Shown piece by piece: positions 12,130-22,009 of a DNA stretch of 64,000 nucleotides (positions within the stretch are counted from its first letter, which is position 1; each line of letters opens with the position of its first letter). A program made the translations under genes and the position numbers. The notes beneath the pieces were generated by a model. The model had not been told where the DNA came from. It worked only from the letters and a program-made list of their open reading frames with translations, and did no database searches. The stretch lies in assembly GCA_014218235.1 (NCBI GenBank), contig CM024758.1, positions 73,976,206-74,040,205 on the forward strand, read 5' to 3'. Source of the stretch: Colocasia esculenta. Its lineage: Eukaryota > Streptophyta > Magnoliopsida > Alismatales > Araceae.

Positions 12130-12142
12130 CCTCTCCCCCTTG
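12130..12142 (-). promoter_or_regulatory. Polypurine tract of element B
   Basis: AAGGGGGAGAGG(T) on the minus strand, immediately upstream of the 3' LTR start TGTAAGGCC. Confidence 0.85.
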
Positions 12143-12174
12143 AAAGAAACTTCGTCCTCGAAGTTAGAACGACA

Positions 12175-13849
12175 CTACTCAAACAAAATGGGATACTTCT
12201 TCTTCATCGCATCCTCAAGCTCCCAAGTAGCCTCCTCTCGTGAGAAGTTCCGCCAGAGAACTTTTACCGACGCAATACCCTTGTTCCGGAGATGCTGAAC
12301 CTTCCGGTCAAGAATAGCTACTGGTTGCTCGACATACGAAAGATCTGGCTGAATCTCCACTGGCTCATGACTAATCACATGAGACGAATCTCGGACATAC
12401 TTCCTGAGCATCGAAACGTGGAAAACGGGATGAACACTAGCCAACGCTGGGGGTAAGGCTAGCTCATACGCCACGCTGCCCAAACGTCTGAGAATCTCAT
12501 ATGGGCCAATGAACCTAGGGCTCAACTTACTATGCCTGCCAAATCTGACGACTCCTCGAGTAGGCGATATCTTCAAGAAGACATGATCGCCAACCTCAAA
12601 CTCCAAATCCTTTCTCCTGTTGTCGGCATAACTCTGCCTATCCTGTGCCGCAACAAGCCTCTTTCTGATAAGCTGGACCTTATCCGAAGTCTCCTGAACT
12701 AACTCCGGTCCGATCAACTGCTATCACCGGTCTCCTCCCAACATAAAGGAGATCTGCAAGGCCTACCATACAACCCTCGAATGGAGCCATACCAATACTC
12801 GCATGAAAGCTGTTGTTGTATACAAACTCCACAAGAGGTAAATGACGCTCCCAATCATCCTTCCAATCCAGAACACACGCCCTCAACATATCCTCGAGCG
12901 TCTGGATAGTCCTCTCGGACTGTCCATCAGTCTGGGGATGAAACGCCGAACTGAGCTTCAGCTCCGAGCCTAAAGCATCCTGAAGACCCTTCCATAACCT
13001 CAAAGTGAATCTCGGATCTCGATCCGAAATGATCGACTTCGGCACACCATGCAATCTAATGACACTACTAACATACAATCTAGCTAAACTCTCTACTGAC
13101 TGCTTCTTCTTCATAGGCAAGAAATGAGTAGTCTTAGAGAATCTATCTACAACTACCCAAATCGAGTCATTGCCGCTTCTAGATCGAGGCAAACCCGAAA
13201 CAAAGTCCATAGTGACAGCTTCCCACTTCCACACTGGGATCTCCATCCTTTGCATAAGGCCGGATGGTCGCTGTCGCTCGGCCTTTACTTGCTGACACAC
13301 CAAACACCTAGACACATAATCCGCTACATCCTTCTTCATACCGGACCACCAAAATGATCTCTTCAGATCCTGATACATCTTAGTGTTACCCGGATGAATA
13401 GAGAATCGTGATCTATGAGCCTCCGCTAACACATGCTCACGGACATCTACTAAATCAGGAACACAAACACGGTGATGGAATCTAATCACACCGTTCTCAT
13501 CGCGAGCAATGCCTGCCTTGCCCACTAACTCTAAGAGTCTAGGGTCGGCTTCCTGTTGCTCGATCACCTCATCTAAAATCGAGGACCTAAGGGATAACTG
13601 AGCTACAAAAGCCTGGCATAGCGATGGCTCTAACTCAGTCAACGCGCAAGCCACATCTTCCAACATCTTCCAATCCTGCTGGAGAGATGGTCTCCTTCTA
13701 CTCAGAGCATCTGCTACGACATTCGCCTTTCCAGGGTGATACTGAAGGTCGAAGTCATAGTCCTTCAAGAACTCAATCCATCTCCTATGCCTCAGGTTTA
13801 ATTCCTTTTGGGAGAAAAGATACTTCAAGCTCTTGTGGTCGGAAAACAC
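12175..13849 (-). pseudogene. Element B pol: end of RNase H, integrase and chromodomain-like tail, one frameshift
   Basis: The minus-strand frame from 13849 starts at the DHKSLKYLF block of RNase H ([10 protein letters not shown]). It continues through the integrase zinc domain ([10 protein letters not shown]...CLVC) and catalytic core ([15 protein letters not shown] near 13010-13035; Glu after [13 protein letters not shown]). A frameshift near 12780 moves to the frame that ends at 12175. This carries SPRFIGPYEILRRLGSVAYE, HPVFHVSMLRKY, and a chromodomain-like end (VKVLWRNFSREEATWELEDA). The integrase core is uninterrupted over about 350 codons. Confidence 0.93.
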
Positions 13850-15252
13850 CTCAATCTGACACCATAAAGATAGTGCGTCCAGATCTTTAGTGCATGAACC
13901 ACTGCTGCGAGCTCCAAGTCATGAGTCGGATAGTTCTTTCATTCTCCTTCAACTGACGAGAAGCATAAGCCACTACCCTTTCTTGCTGCATGAGCACACA
14001 GCCTAAACCAATCCGAGACGCATCCGTGTAGATAGCAAAACCCTCTACACCGCTTGGTAAGACTAACACCGGGGCTAACGTGAGCTTAGTCTTCAACAAT
14101 TGAAAACTTCTCTCACACTTCTCGGACCAAACAAACTTCACTCCCTTTCTGGTGAGCTGAGTCAAAGGGGCGGCGATGGATGAAAATCCCTCAATAAATC
14201 GCCGATAGTAACCAGCTAAACCAATAAAACTACGAATCTCCGAAGGAGTCTGGGGAATCTCCCAATCCATAACAGCCTAGACCTTTGCTGGGTCAACTGC
14301 TACACCAGTACCGGAGATAACATGCCCGAGGAAATGAACCTCGCGCAACCAAAAATCGCACTTGCTGAACTTAGCATACAGCTTGTGCTCACGAAGAACC
14401 TCTAATACTACCCTCAAATGCTGACGGTGTGTGGCCTCGTCCGGAGAGTAGACCAACACATCATCAATGAACACTATGACAAAGCTATCTAGATAAGGCC
14501 TAAACACCTTGTTCATGAGATCCATGAACGCTGCAGGGGCATTGGTCAATCCGAAAGGAAGGACCAAAAACTCATAATGTCCATAACGGGTTCTAAACGC
14601 TGTCTTGGACACATCCTCACTCTGAATCCTCAACTGATGATAACCAGATCGCAATCAATCTTAGAAAAGACTGATGCATCTCGCAACTGGTCAAACAAAT
14701 CATCAATACGAGGTAAGGGATCCTTGTTCTTCACAGTCACTTGGTTCAGCTTCCTGTAGTCAATGCATAACCTAAGTGACCGTCTTTCTTCTTGACGAAT
14801 AATACAGGTGCGCCCCAAGGGGAAACACTAGGGCGAATAAATCCCTTATCAAGCAACTCCTGCAACTGCCTCCTCAACTCGGCTAACTCCGCAGGTGCCA
14901 TCCGATATGGAGCCTTCGAGATAGGAGAGGTGCCCAGAAGCAACTCTATGGTAAACTCTATCTCTCTATCCGGTGGCAATCCAGACAAGTCATCAGAAAG
15001 ACATCTGGAAAAATCCTGCACTACCTCAATCTCTGCAAGAGTAGGTGACTCATCAGCCTCTGGCACTAGTACCACGCTGGCAAGAAAAGCGTCACAACCC
15101 TTGTTTACCATGCGCATCGCCTTCATGGCAGAGATGACCATCTTTCCCGCCAAGTTCCTTGGCAAGGGGTGAGAGAACTCATCCTCACCAGGAATGCGGA
15201 AAACAATCCTTTCCGACGACAATCCACTAACGCATAGTGCTCCTCTAGCCAA
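13850..15252 (-). pseudogene. Element B pol: reverse transcriptase and RNase H start, several frameshifts
   Basis: RT blocks in order on the minus strand: [32 protein letters not shown] (near 14800), [24 protein letters not shown], then the catalytic [12 protein letters not shown] near 14444-14480 and the FLGHVIS block. RNase H starts with AIYTDAS near 14020. Breaks: a frameshift near 14785, a one-base loss near 14655, an in-frame TAG at 14277-14279, a small deletion near 13945 and a one-base loss near 13856. Most breaks are single-base changes, several at short homopolymers, so some could be consensus errors in the assembly. Confidence 0.92.
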
Positions 15253-15520
15253 TCCAGACCAAGAATAGCATCATAGTCCTTCATCTTTAGCAAGAAGAAA
15301 CACCCATCTAGGATTCTATCCTCAATGCACACAGGTAACGACGGAATGCACTTCCTAGTCGATACCGTACCCGCAGGGGTGTGCACAGACAAAGGGACCT
15401 CTAAATCCTCAGACTCTATGCCTGACTCTAGGGCTAACTGCCTAGCGAACGCTCGGAAATGAACGAGTGAGTAGCACCCGTATCAAACAAAACCCGAGCG
15501 TGCACACCTAAAAGCAAAAT
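15123..15520 (-). pseudogene. Element B aspartic protease region, frameshifted
   Basis: The minus-strand motif LFDTGATHSFIS (near 15461-15495) is the retroviral-type protease active site (DTG). A frameshift near 15440 moves to the frame with SVHTPAGTVSTRK and [18 protein letters not shown], the typical second half. Another near 15210 leads into the RT frame. The protease cleaves the Gag-Pol polyprotein during particle maturation. Confidence 0.85.
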
Positions 15521-16270
15521 CGTACCTTCGGTGACATGCTCCGCCTGCTCGGCGTCCTCGCGAGCTAAAGCAAACACTCGAGCTGGGGCTCGAGGCCTTC
15601 CTGGTCTTCCTTTAGCTGGCGCTGCTGCCGCTACTGCTGGGGCTGGTGATCCGCGCTGGACTCCCTGCTGAAGTCTTGGGCAATCCTTGATCTTGTGGTC
15701 GCTGCTTCCACACTTCAAGCACTTTCCCGTAATCATCCAACATTCGGTACCACCATGTGTCTTTCCACAGTGGGGACACTCTTTCTTCACACCAGGGGAA
15801 CGTACAGAAGGTACCTGAGAACTGCTGACTGCCACTGATCGCTGCTGTGTCTGGTATACCGCTTTCTTCTTGTCTGCCGTTGAAATGTCGCTGCTGGCCT
15901 CTTCTGCGAAGGTATTGCTCCATCTCTCCCTCCTGCCTACAAGCAGCACTGAGGGCCTCGTCCAACGTGCGGTGGTCGAACGCCACGAGTCTCGTCCGCA
16001 GTGATGGCTTGAGTCCCATCACGAACTTCTTTGTCTTCCTGCGCTCGTCTGCCACGATATAGGTGCATACTTAGAGAGTTCAGAAAATCTTGCCTCATAT
16101 TCTAGCACGGTCATGGAGCCTTGAGTCAAGAGAGAAATTCCTGCTCCATCCGTCTTGAACATGCTCGGGACGAACTTGCCCGAAAGAGCCTCACGAACTC
16201 GTCCCAAGCAACATCTCTAGCTCCGTCCTCAACCGCGTACGCAGTGAAGACCACCATACATCAGCTCTTT

Positions 16271-16345
16271 CTTGCAATACACACTTCATAAGCTCCAACT
16301 AATAGTTCTAACTAACAAACATACAATCATATAAATAACACATAC
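16271..16345 (-). other. Intron-like segment 2 in element B gag
   Basis: 75 bp, AT-rich, starting GTATGTG after ...ATYMLQ and ending TTGCAAG before codons for ERADVWW. Excision brings the two conserved Gag blocks together, but one base at the acceptor is out of register with the frame. This is either a local indel or evidence against use. Confidence 0.6.
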
Positions 16346-16537
16346 CTGTAGCATGTAGGTGGCTAATGTGACCTTATCCTCATCTGCACACCTGATGGCT
16401 CGGAAGATCTTTTCTATCTCCCTCATCCAGCTTTCTGCAACAATGGGTCGCTCTCCCCCTTAAAAGGGTGGCAGCATCCTCTTGAATCTTTCCATGGTAG
16501 AAGGTCCACCATGGTCCTGAGCTGGTACTTGAGCCTG

Positions 16538-16620
16538 CTACAGTACCCAACAAGCATTCACAATCAACAATATCGCGTAATTTAAATAAAACAAATTATT
16601 AATCATTTTATTAGTCTAAC
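16538..16620 (-). other. Intron-like segment 1 in element B gag
   Basis: 83 bp, AT-rich, GTTAGAC...TACTGTAG. It splits the Gln-rich stretch: upstream ...ALQAQLEAQ, downstream QAQVPAQDHGG in the same phase. Left in place it leads to a stop within six codons. Size and composition resemble the introns of the antisense PMD gene (66-84 bp). Confidence 0.68.
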
Positions 16621-17006
16621 CTGAGCCTCCAACTGTGCCTGGAGTGCTGCCTGGGTATGAGCCTGCGTCTGCATGGCTTGCACCAGACCTTGCATGAATA
16701 CTCCATAATCCACAGGCGGCGGTGGGGGAAGTACAGGACCTTGCGGTGACGGGGCCTGCTGCCCCCCGCTCGTCACGTCTCGGCTCGTCCTCACGGGCCG
16801 GCGCTCCGCCACGCCTACCTCTCGAAGCCATGGCTGTAATAAATTTCAGGCACCATTAGAGCTACTTTAATTTATTTCCTAACCGTTTTCTTATCTATAT
16901 TTTCAGTCATTATTAATCAATTCTACACATGTGGACATTTCTATGTAGACTTAGCATGTAACGGGGATGATGACGTATGTATATTCATGTGCAATCTCAA
17001 CCGGTT

Positions 17007-17018
17007 GCTCTGATACCA
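17007..17018 (-). promoter_or_regulatory. Primer binding site of element B (tRNA-iMet)
   Basis: TGGTATCAGAGC on the minus strand, five bases downstream of the 5' LTR. It is complementary to the 3' end of initiator tRNA-Met. Confidence 0.92.
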
Positions 17019-17023
17019 ATCTT

Positions 17024-20000
17024 TGTAGCGACCCTCATTATATCGGTACGGTTATACCAACCCACGTCGATATAGTGAACGTTGCCACAGTGGGACATTT
17101 ACCCAACAATAACATTCAGCTGAGATACACGTGAATATAAGAACATAGTAGCGGAAGTAAAAGAACCACTGTCTTCATTTCATTCATCATCTACATTTAA
17201 CATACATGATTCGATAACATTTAAAGACTAAAAGTCCACATAATTAAATTACTGAAAATCAAATACATAATTGTCCACACTTAAACATTTCTTTCCATGA
17301 TAATGCTAGTACAGTGTTTCAATTACATACATCAAAATGCCAAAATGTCACAACTAAGCTCCACCAAACTAGCTACTCTCCGCGCTCGGAGTCGCTTCCA
17401 CGGTCTCCTACAAAGGTGTGTCACCTACTACACCTGTACGCCGAAGCAAGTAATGAGTCTAAAAGACTCAGCAAATAAATCTACACATATCATTCATATA
17501 CATGTCATAGCAGGTTTACATACACATTTACAAGACACAATCATGTAGCATGCGTGACCTTGAAATAACAACCTATCATGTGATTCTACTTATTAAACAC
17601 ATGATTCATGCTTTCAGATTTTCCCACAATAAAACTTCCTATCACATGCTCTTTTTTTTTAATCCAACGAGTCCTCAGGGACAGCGACTGGAGAGTGCAC
17701 CCAACTCCAGAGGAGTGGAATGTTCCCACTCCACCAATGCGTACACCTGGGCTCAAAAATTATTAATGAAAATGATTACAGAAGCGAAGGGGCATACCCC
17801 AGCTAAACAATCCTAATAGTAGGAAAGCCAGATCGTCCAAGGTAAGGGGACCTTTACATTCACGAGGCATAGAAGCTGAGCTTAAGAAGGTAACATTTCC
17901 TAGAATTTTACAGCCGTAGTTGGCAAGAGCATCTGCGACCTGGTTGCTCTGTAATCATTCCTACACATGAAAGTTCTACTTTCAATTAAACTAAACATGA
18001 GAACAATCTAGCATGACTAGCTTACATACATGAAAGAAACATTGCTAACATGGTTATTACTCATTCATATACATGCACATAACCATTTCACATGCTTTAA
18101 GCTTGCTATTTTGATGTGGTTTGACAGTTTACAATCTAACACATGAAAGCTATGTTCTCATTCAAACCACAACGTGAGAGTAACACACATGGAATGGTTA
18201 CACATAAGTAAGGATTGTCCCTAGCATGGATTCTACGCATTGTACACATATGACACATGATCATAACCACATTTAGGTTGCTGTCCTAACATGATTTCAG
18301 ATCATCATATCATGGATTTCAATTTCACATCCTCACATTTTGGTTTCGCATTTTTACACAATTTCTAATTCACATACTTTACTTTTTACACATTGCACAT
18401 TTACACATTCACATTTACACATTGTTCACACTACACAATTTACACATGATCACAATCACATTCACATTTTACACTTTAGTGCCGTGACACATAGTCCAAA
18501 CCACCAGAGAAGGACACATCACATCACATACACATAGACGTCACCTAGGCAATACAGTGACGACTCTTGGACTGCGCAGACCGGGAGAACAAGTCTCCAC
18601 CCTAACCAGTGGTACTTGTCCACCTCCAGGATTTCATCCTAATGCCCTTAGGATCTCAAAACATTGAACCTTCCCATGGGGACTTTTCCATGGTACGGTT
18701 CCACAGCCCTCTATGGAAGCAGTATCACACTTGGCACAATTTACACATTTACCGATTTTTAACACATATCTTTACACGTGTCACTTGCCTCTCATTCATT
18801 TCTCACTCACACAGGCTCTATTTTTCCTAACATGATTCTAAAGTTAACAAGGATTACAGGTTCAGAGTTTGCACAAATCAGATTACACACACATATCACA
18901 TTATTCCCACATTAGCATGCATTTTTCTTTTCACATTTCTCGCATGGAAAAATTCATATTTCACTATATAGTTGCCCAAACGACTTGAAAATTTAACCAC
19001 ATGCTGATCTCAGGTTTACGATTCCACATGAAAAGTTTCAGATTTTTCTGACTCAATATGAAATTACAGAAAATTTAACATCGATTTCACATTATAATTC
19101 ATAATGCAAACTAACATGGAGTTGAACATAATCACAAATCTAATAGCTCACTGGTTGCACCCTAGCATGCACAGGGTCACAGAATTTATTCCCGAATTTA
19201 TCGAGCAACACGCAATTTACTGGAATTTACATCACCTACGCATGATTTCTATTTTTCCCAAAACAGAAATTTCAATAACCATACAAATATGGGGAAAAAT
19301 GTCAGAAACTCAGGGCATAGACAGGATCATGCATACATGGTCTAACAAATTTGGGCAACAAATCTTTGCCACGGATCATTAGGATCATGGTGCATGTACA
19401 TTGCCACTCATTTCGCATACGCATTAGATAGACAAATAAATTCAACCACCCACAAAATAAATGTTCATTCATTCTCCCATTCATCACATTAGCTAGTATA
19501 CATAGCATATAAGAGTTACATTATATCCTCATCGCAAAACACGTCGAAATTAATCAAATAGAAGGGCAGAATAGTTCACTGTTCTGTCCAGACGAACTTG
19601 GCGGTGGTCTCTGGCCGTTCCAGGAGTGGACGGCCAGATCGCTGGACGCATACCAGGGATCTTGGCGTCAAGGGCATTGACGCCAAGTTCCTGTCTGTGC
19701 AGAAACACAGACCGAACTCCAAATGCAAAGGTGAAAGGGGGATCTAGGACACAAGGAAAAATACATAAAATTTATAAAACCCTACTTGACATCTACATGG
19801 ACGGAGTGTGAGTGTTACTTGCCTCTGAAAAATAATCCAGACGGATCTAAATGGCAGAGAAGCTCTCCTTGGGCAGTCCCAAGAAGCTCCCTAGAAAGTC
19901 TTCCTCCGGGTTCTTGGTCGATGCAGGTGCTAAGCCAGTGGCGGGGAAGCCTTCTCCTTGGTTGCCCCCGGAGTTTCGGGGTCTGCAACGCATGCAGGTC

Positions 20001-20348
20001 AGAGATCTTAACGTCCACATCTATGGACGTTGGAGTAAGTTTTGGCGTCCATCGATGTGGACGCTGGATCAGCATGGGCGTCCATCCATGTTGACGCCAA
20101 CTTGGCCCTTCGGCCAGAACTCAAACATGCAGAAACCATGCTTAACTTATACATATTTACATGCCATACATACGTATTATCTTGTACACACTACCAACAT
20201 ATCATTCATACATTATTTACAACTAATTTATACACATGCGTACATAAGTATAAATAGTTAATACATACGTGGATATGTACATCTACGCATACACCACATA
20301 AATTATTTACACGAAATTAAATAATGCAACAAAATTCGAGGCCTTACA
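17024..20348 (-). repeat. Element B 5' LTR, with LINE insertion and promoter deletion
   Basis: Same family and ends as 8848-12129. It carries the 292-bp LINE fragment at 17653-17944 and lacks the block equivalent to 11498-11742, the junction being at about 19960 with a CTTG microhomology. The missing block contains the family's TATAAA, so this LTR should not drive element transcription. Dyads are retained near 19681-19684 and 20010-20098. Confidence 0.93.
17653..17944 (-). mobile_element. 5'-truncated LINE (L1-type) 3' fragment with RNase H end
   Basis: 292 bp absent from the other B LTR, flanked by TGCTCT at 17647-17652 and 17945-17950. On the minus strand it ends in a short oligo-A (T run at 17653-17660). 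It encodes NQVADALANYGCKILGNVTF and SMPRECKGPLTLDDLAFLLL, then a stop and a 3' UTR. NQVADALA is the last conserved block of the RNase H domain of plant L1 ORF2. It is a typical truncated target-primed insertion. Confidence 0.85.
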
Positions 20349-20353
20349 ATGGA
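20349..20353. repeat. Target-site duplication of element B (right copy)
   Basis: ATGGA, identical to 8843-8847. Confidence 0.95.
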
Positions 20354-20850
20354 TGTCCTCAACTTTGACTTCCTTCTTTGCGATGACAACAGCAGTAAGA
20401 AAGGCCATACAACCTTTCCTCATCATCCTTTTGGCTTGTAGTGCAGAGATAAGTGACAATCTCCTGCGGTTTCTATCCCCTGGGAACACTAGTTTTGGGT
20501 AATGGCTAAAGGTTACCCGACTCCTCCTACAATTGATACTAGCCCCATGTTCAGACATTCAGTCTGCTCCCAGTATCACATCATACCCCGCCATGTCCAT
20601 ACATATTATATTTGCTGGTAGGTTTTGGGTTTCAATCAACTTCACTGGATGACATATGGTTTGTAAGATTGGTGCCAGGACCCATCGGGGTTGACACAAT
20701 TATTCCAGATTTCATTGGGACGGTTTCACAGGTAGGGTATCAACAAATGTTTGAGATATAAAGGAATGCGTAGCTCCCGTATCAAAGAGAACATATGCGG
20801 GTCGGGAAAGAATAGTGAGTGTACCTTCCCGATACCTCCTTCGTTAGCAG
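20354..20850 (-). pseudogene. Element A protease and protease-RT linker, frameshifted
   Basis: The minus strand near 20750-20800 encodes LFDTGATHSFIS, the aspartic protease active site, in a frame different from the end of gag. The downstream frame gives SRVTFSHYPKLVFPGDRN, KRMMRKGCMAFLTAVV and KEVKVEDIH, the usual block before RT. It is cut by element B and resumes in frame at 8847. Confidence 0.82.
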
Positions 20851-21826
20851 CTTCCGGTTCCTGGATAGCTTGCAATCGGCCTTGCCTCTTCTGTCCATTC
20901 GGACGCTTGTCCTGAGGAGCTTGTTCCTTCAGTAGTGGGCAGTCTGAGATCCTATGGTCACGACTACCACAGCGCAGGCATCTCCCTTGCGCTCTCCAGC
21001 AATGTTCAGACCGGTGACTAGCTTTGTCACAGTGTTTGCACCTTTCTCCCGTTGCCACCACTATCTGCTTACCTAACTCCTTTGGCTTTTTATCAGCTGG
21101 TTCATTTACTCCGCCACTGGGCCTTTTCTTCCCAATGGTCGGCTGATACCTTCCTGTAGAAGACACTTGCTCCCTTTTCACAGATTTTCCCGTAATTCTT
21201 TCAGCAGTCTCCATGGCATCCTCCAGTAACTGGGCCTTCTTTACCATGTCGGCATAGGTCTGAATGTCCATTGGCGCCAGTTGAGTGATGAACTGGGGCC
21301 TCAAGCCATTCAGAAAGTGTTTTGCCTTCATCCTTTCTGTCCCAATCAAGTGAGCAGCATATCGGGACAGACGAGAGAATTGGGCCTCATACTCAGCCAC
21401 ATTGAGTCCTCTCTGCTTCAAAGCCGCAAATTCGGCTGCTTTACGTTCTTGGACCCTCTCAGAGAAATACTTGGTGTTGAAGTGCTCAATGAACTTAGCC
21501 CATGTTAGTTGCTGACCATCCAGTGTTGCTTCTACCGACTCCCACCATGCCCTGGCATCCTTTTCCAATTGAAAAGTCGCCAGTAGTACTTTGTTCTGGT
21601 CCGTGCATTGCATGACCCTGAATATCCTTTCAATTTACTTAACCCAGTGTTCAGCAACATCTGGGTCAGTACTCCCTCCAAACCTAGGCGGATCCATATT
21701 TTAAAAATTCCGATGGAGATCACCGGCTCCGCGGTTACCTCCACCCTGGGTGGCTTGCAGGATAGCCTGGGTCAAGTTCTGTATTGTTTGTTGCATGTCT
21801 CTAGCCTGGGCACGTTCAGCGGCCAT
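20726..21826 (-). pseudogene. Element A gag, broken near its start
   Basis: The probable start is at 21826 (MAAERAQARDMQQTIQNLTQ). An in-frame stop follows HRNF, and another lies just before the main frame from 21613. That frame has the capsid-like blocks DARAWWESVE, YFSERVQERKAAEFAALKQ, EYEAQFSRLSRYAAHLIGTE and NGLRPQF. Two CCHC knuckles follow at about 20943-21045 (CKHCDKASHRSEHC and CLRCGSRDHRISDC), flanked by a Lys-rich region. No intron-like gap is present, unlike element B. The frame then shifts into protease. The Gag of element C (36266-37242) is a close relative. Confidence 0.92.
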
Positions 21827-21996
21827 TGAGGTAATAAGTACCTTCAAGATAATAATATAAGTCAGTCATCTAAATATATCACATGTGACTTCTATACCCA
21901 TGGCTCTACCCAAGCTTACATCAGGTACGACAGATTTTGACTCGTGTAATCTAGTTTCATTCTATGTTCCTAATCCCTTGGACCCTAAAGTTCAGT

Positions 21997-22007
21997 CTCT
22001 GATACCA
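21997..22007 (-). promoter_or_regulatory. Primer binding site of element A (tRNA-iMet type)
   Basis: TGGTATCAGAG on the minus strand, two bases beyond the 5' LTR end; the 12th base (A) departs from the iMet complement. Confidence 0.85.
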
Positions 22008-22009
22008 AC

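Larger units (their letters stand above)
15434..16831 (-). pseudogene. Element B gag with two intron-like interruptions and CCHC knuckles
   Basis: The probable start is at 16831 (MASRGRRGG). A proline-rich segment (VLPPPPPVDYGVFMQGLVQA) and a Gln/Ala stretch follow. The capsid-like region has ESWMREIEKIFRAIRCADED, ADVWWSSL and EYEARFSELSKYAP. The nucleocapsid has two knuckles near 15700-15790: CPHCGKTHGGTEC (CX2CX3HX4C) and CLKCGSSDHKIKDC (CX2CX4HX4C). Several frameshifts lie near 16760, 16465 and 16065. Two AT-rich GT..AG segments (16271-16345 and 16538-16620) interrupt positions where related Gag proteins are continuous. Gag assembles the particle and packages RNA. Confidence 0.88.
8848..20348 (-). 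mobile_element. Element B: Ty3/gypsy chromovirus (Tekay-like), complete but mutated
   Basis: 11.5 kb, flanked by ATGGA. The element-sense start is TGTAAGGCC and the end GGGTCGCTACA. The interior on the minus strand holds a 12-nt iMet-type PBS (17007-17018), gag with two intron-like segments and two CCHC knuckles, protease, RT, RNase H, integrase, a chromodomain-like tail and a polypurine tract. The LTRs are 3282 and 3325 bp. They differ by a LINE insertion and a 245-bp deletion, both in the 5' LTR. A solo LTR of the same family lies at 43252-46520. Confidence 0.95.
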
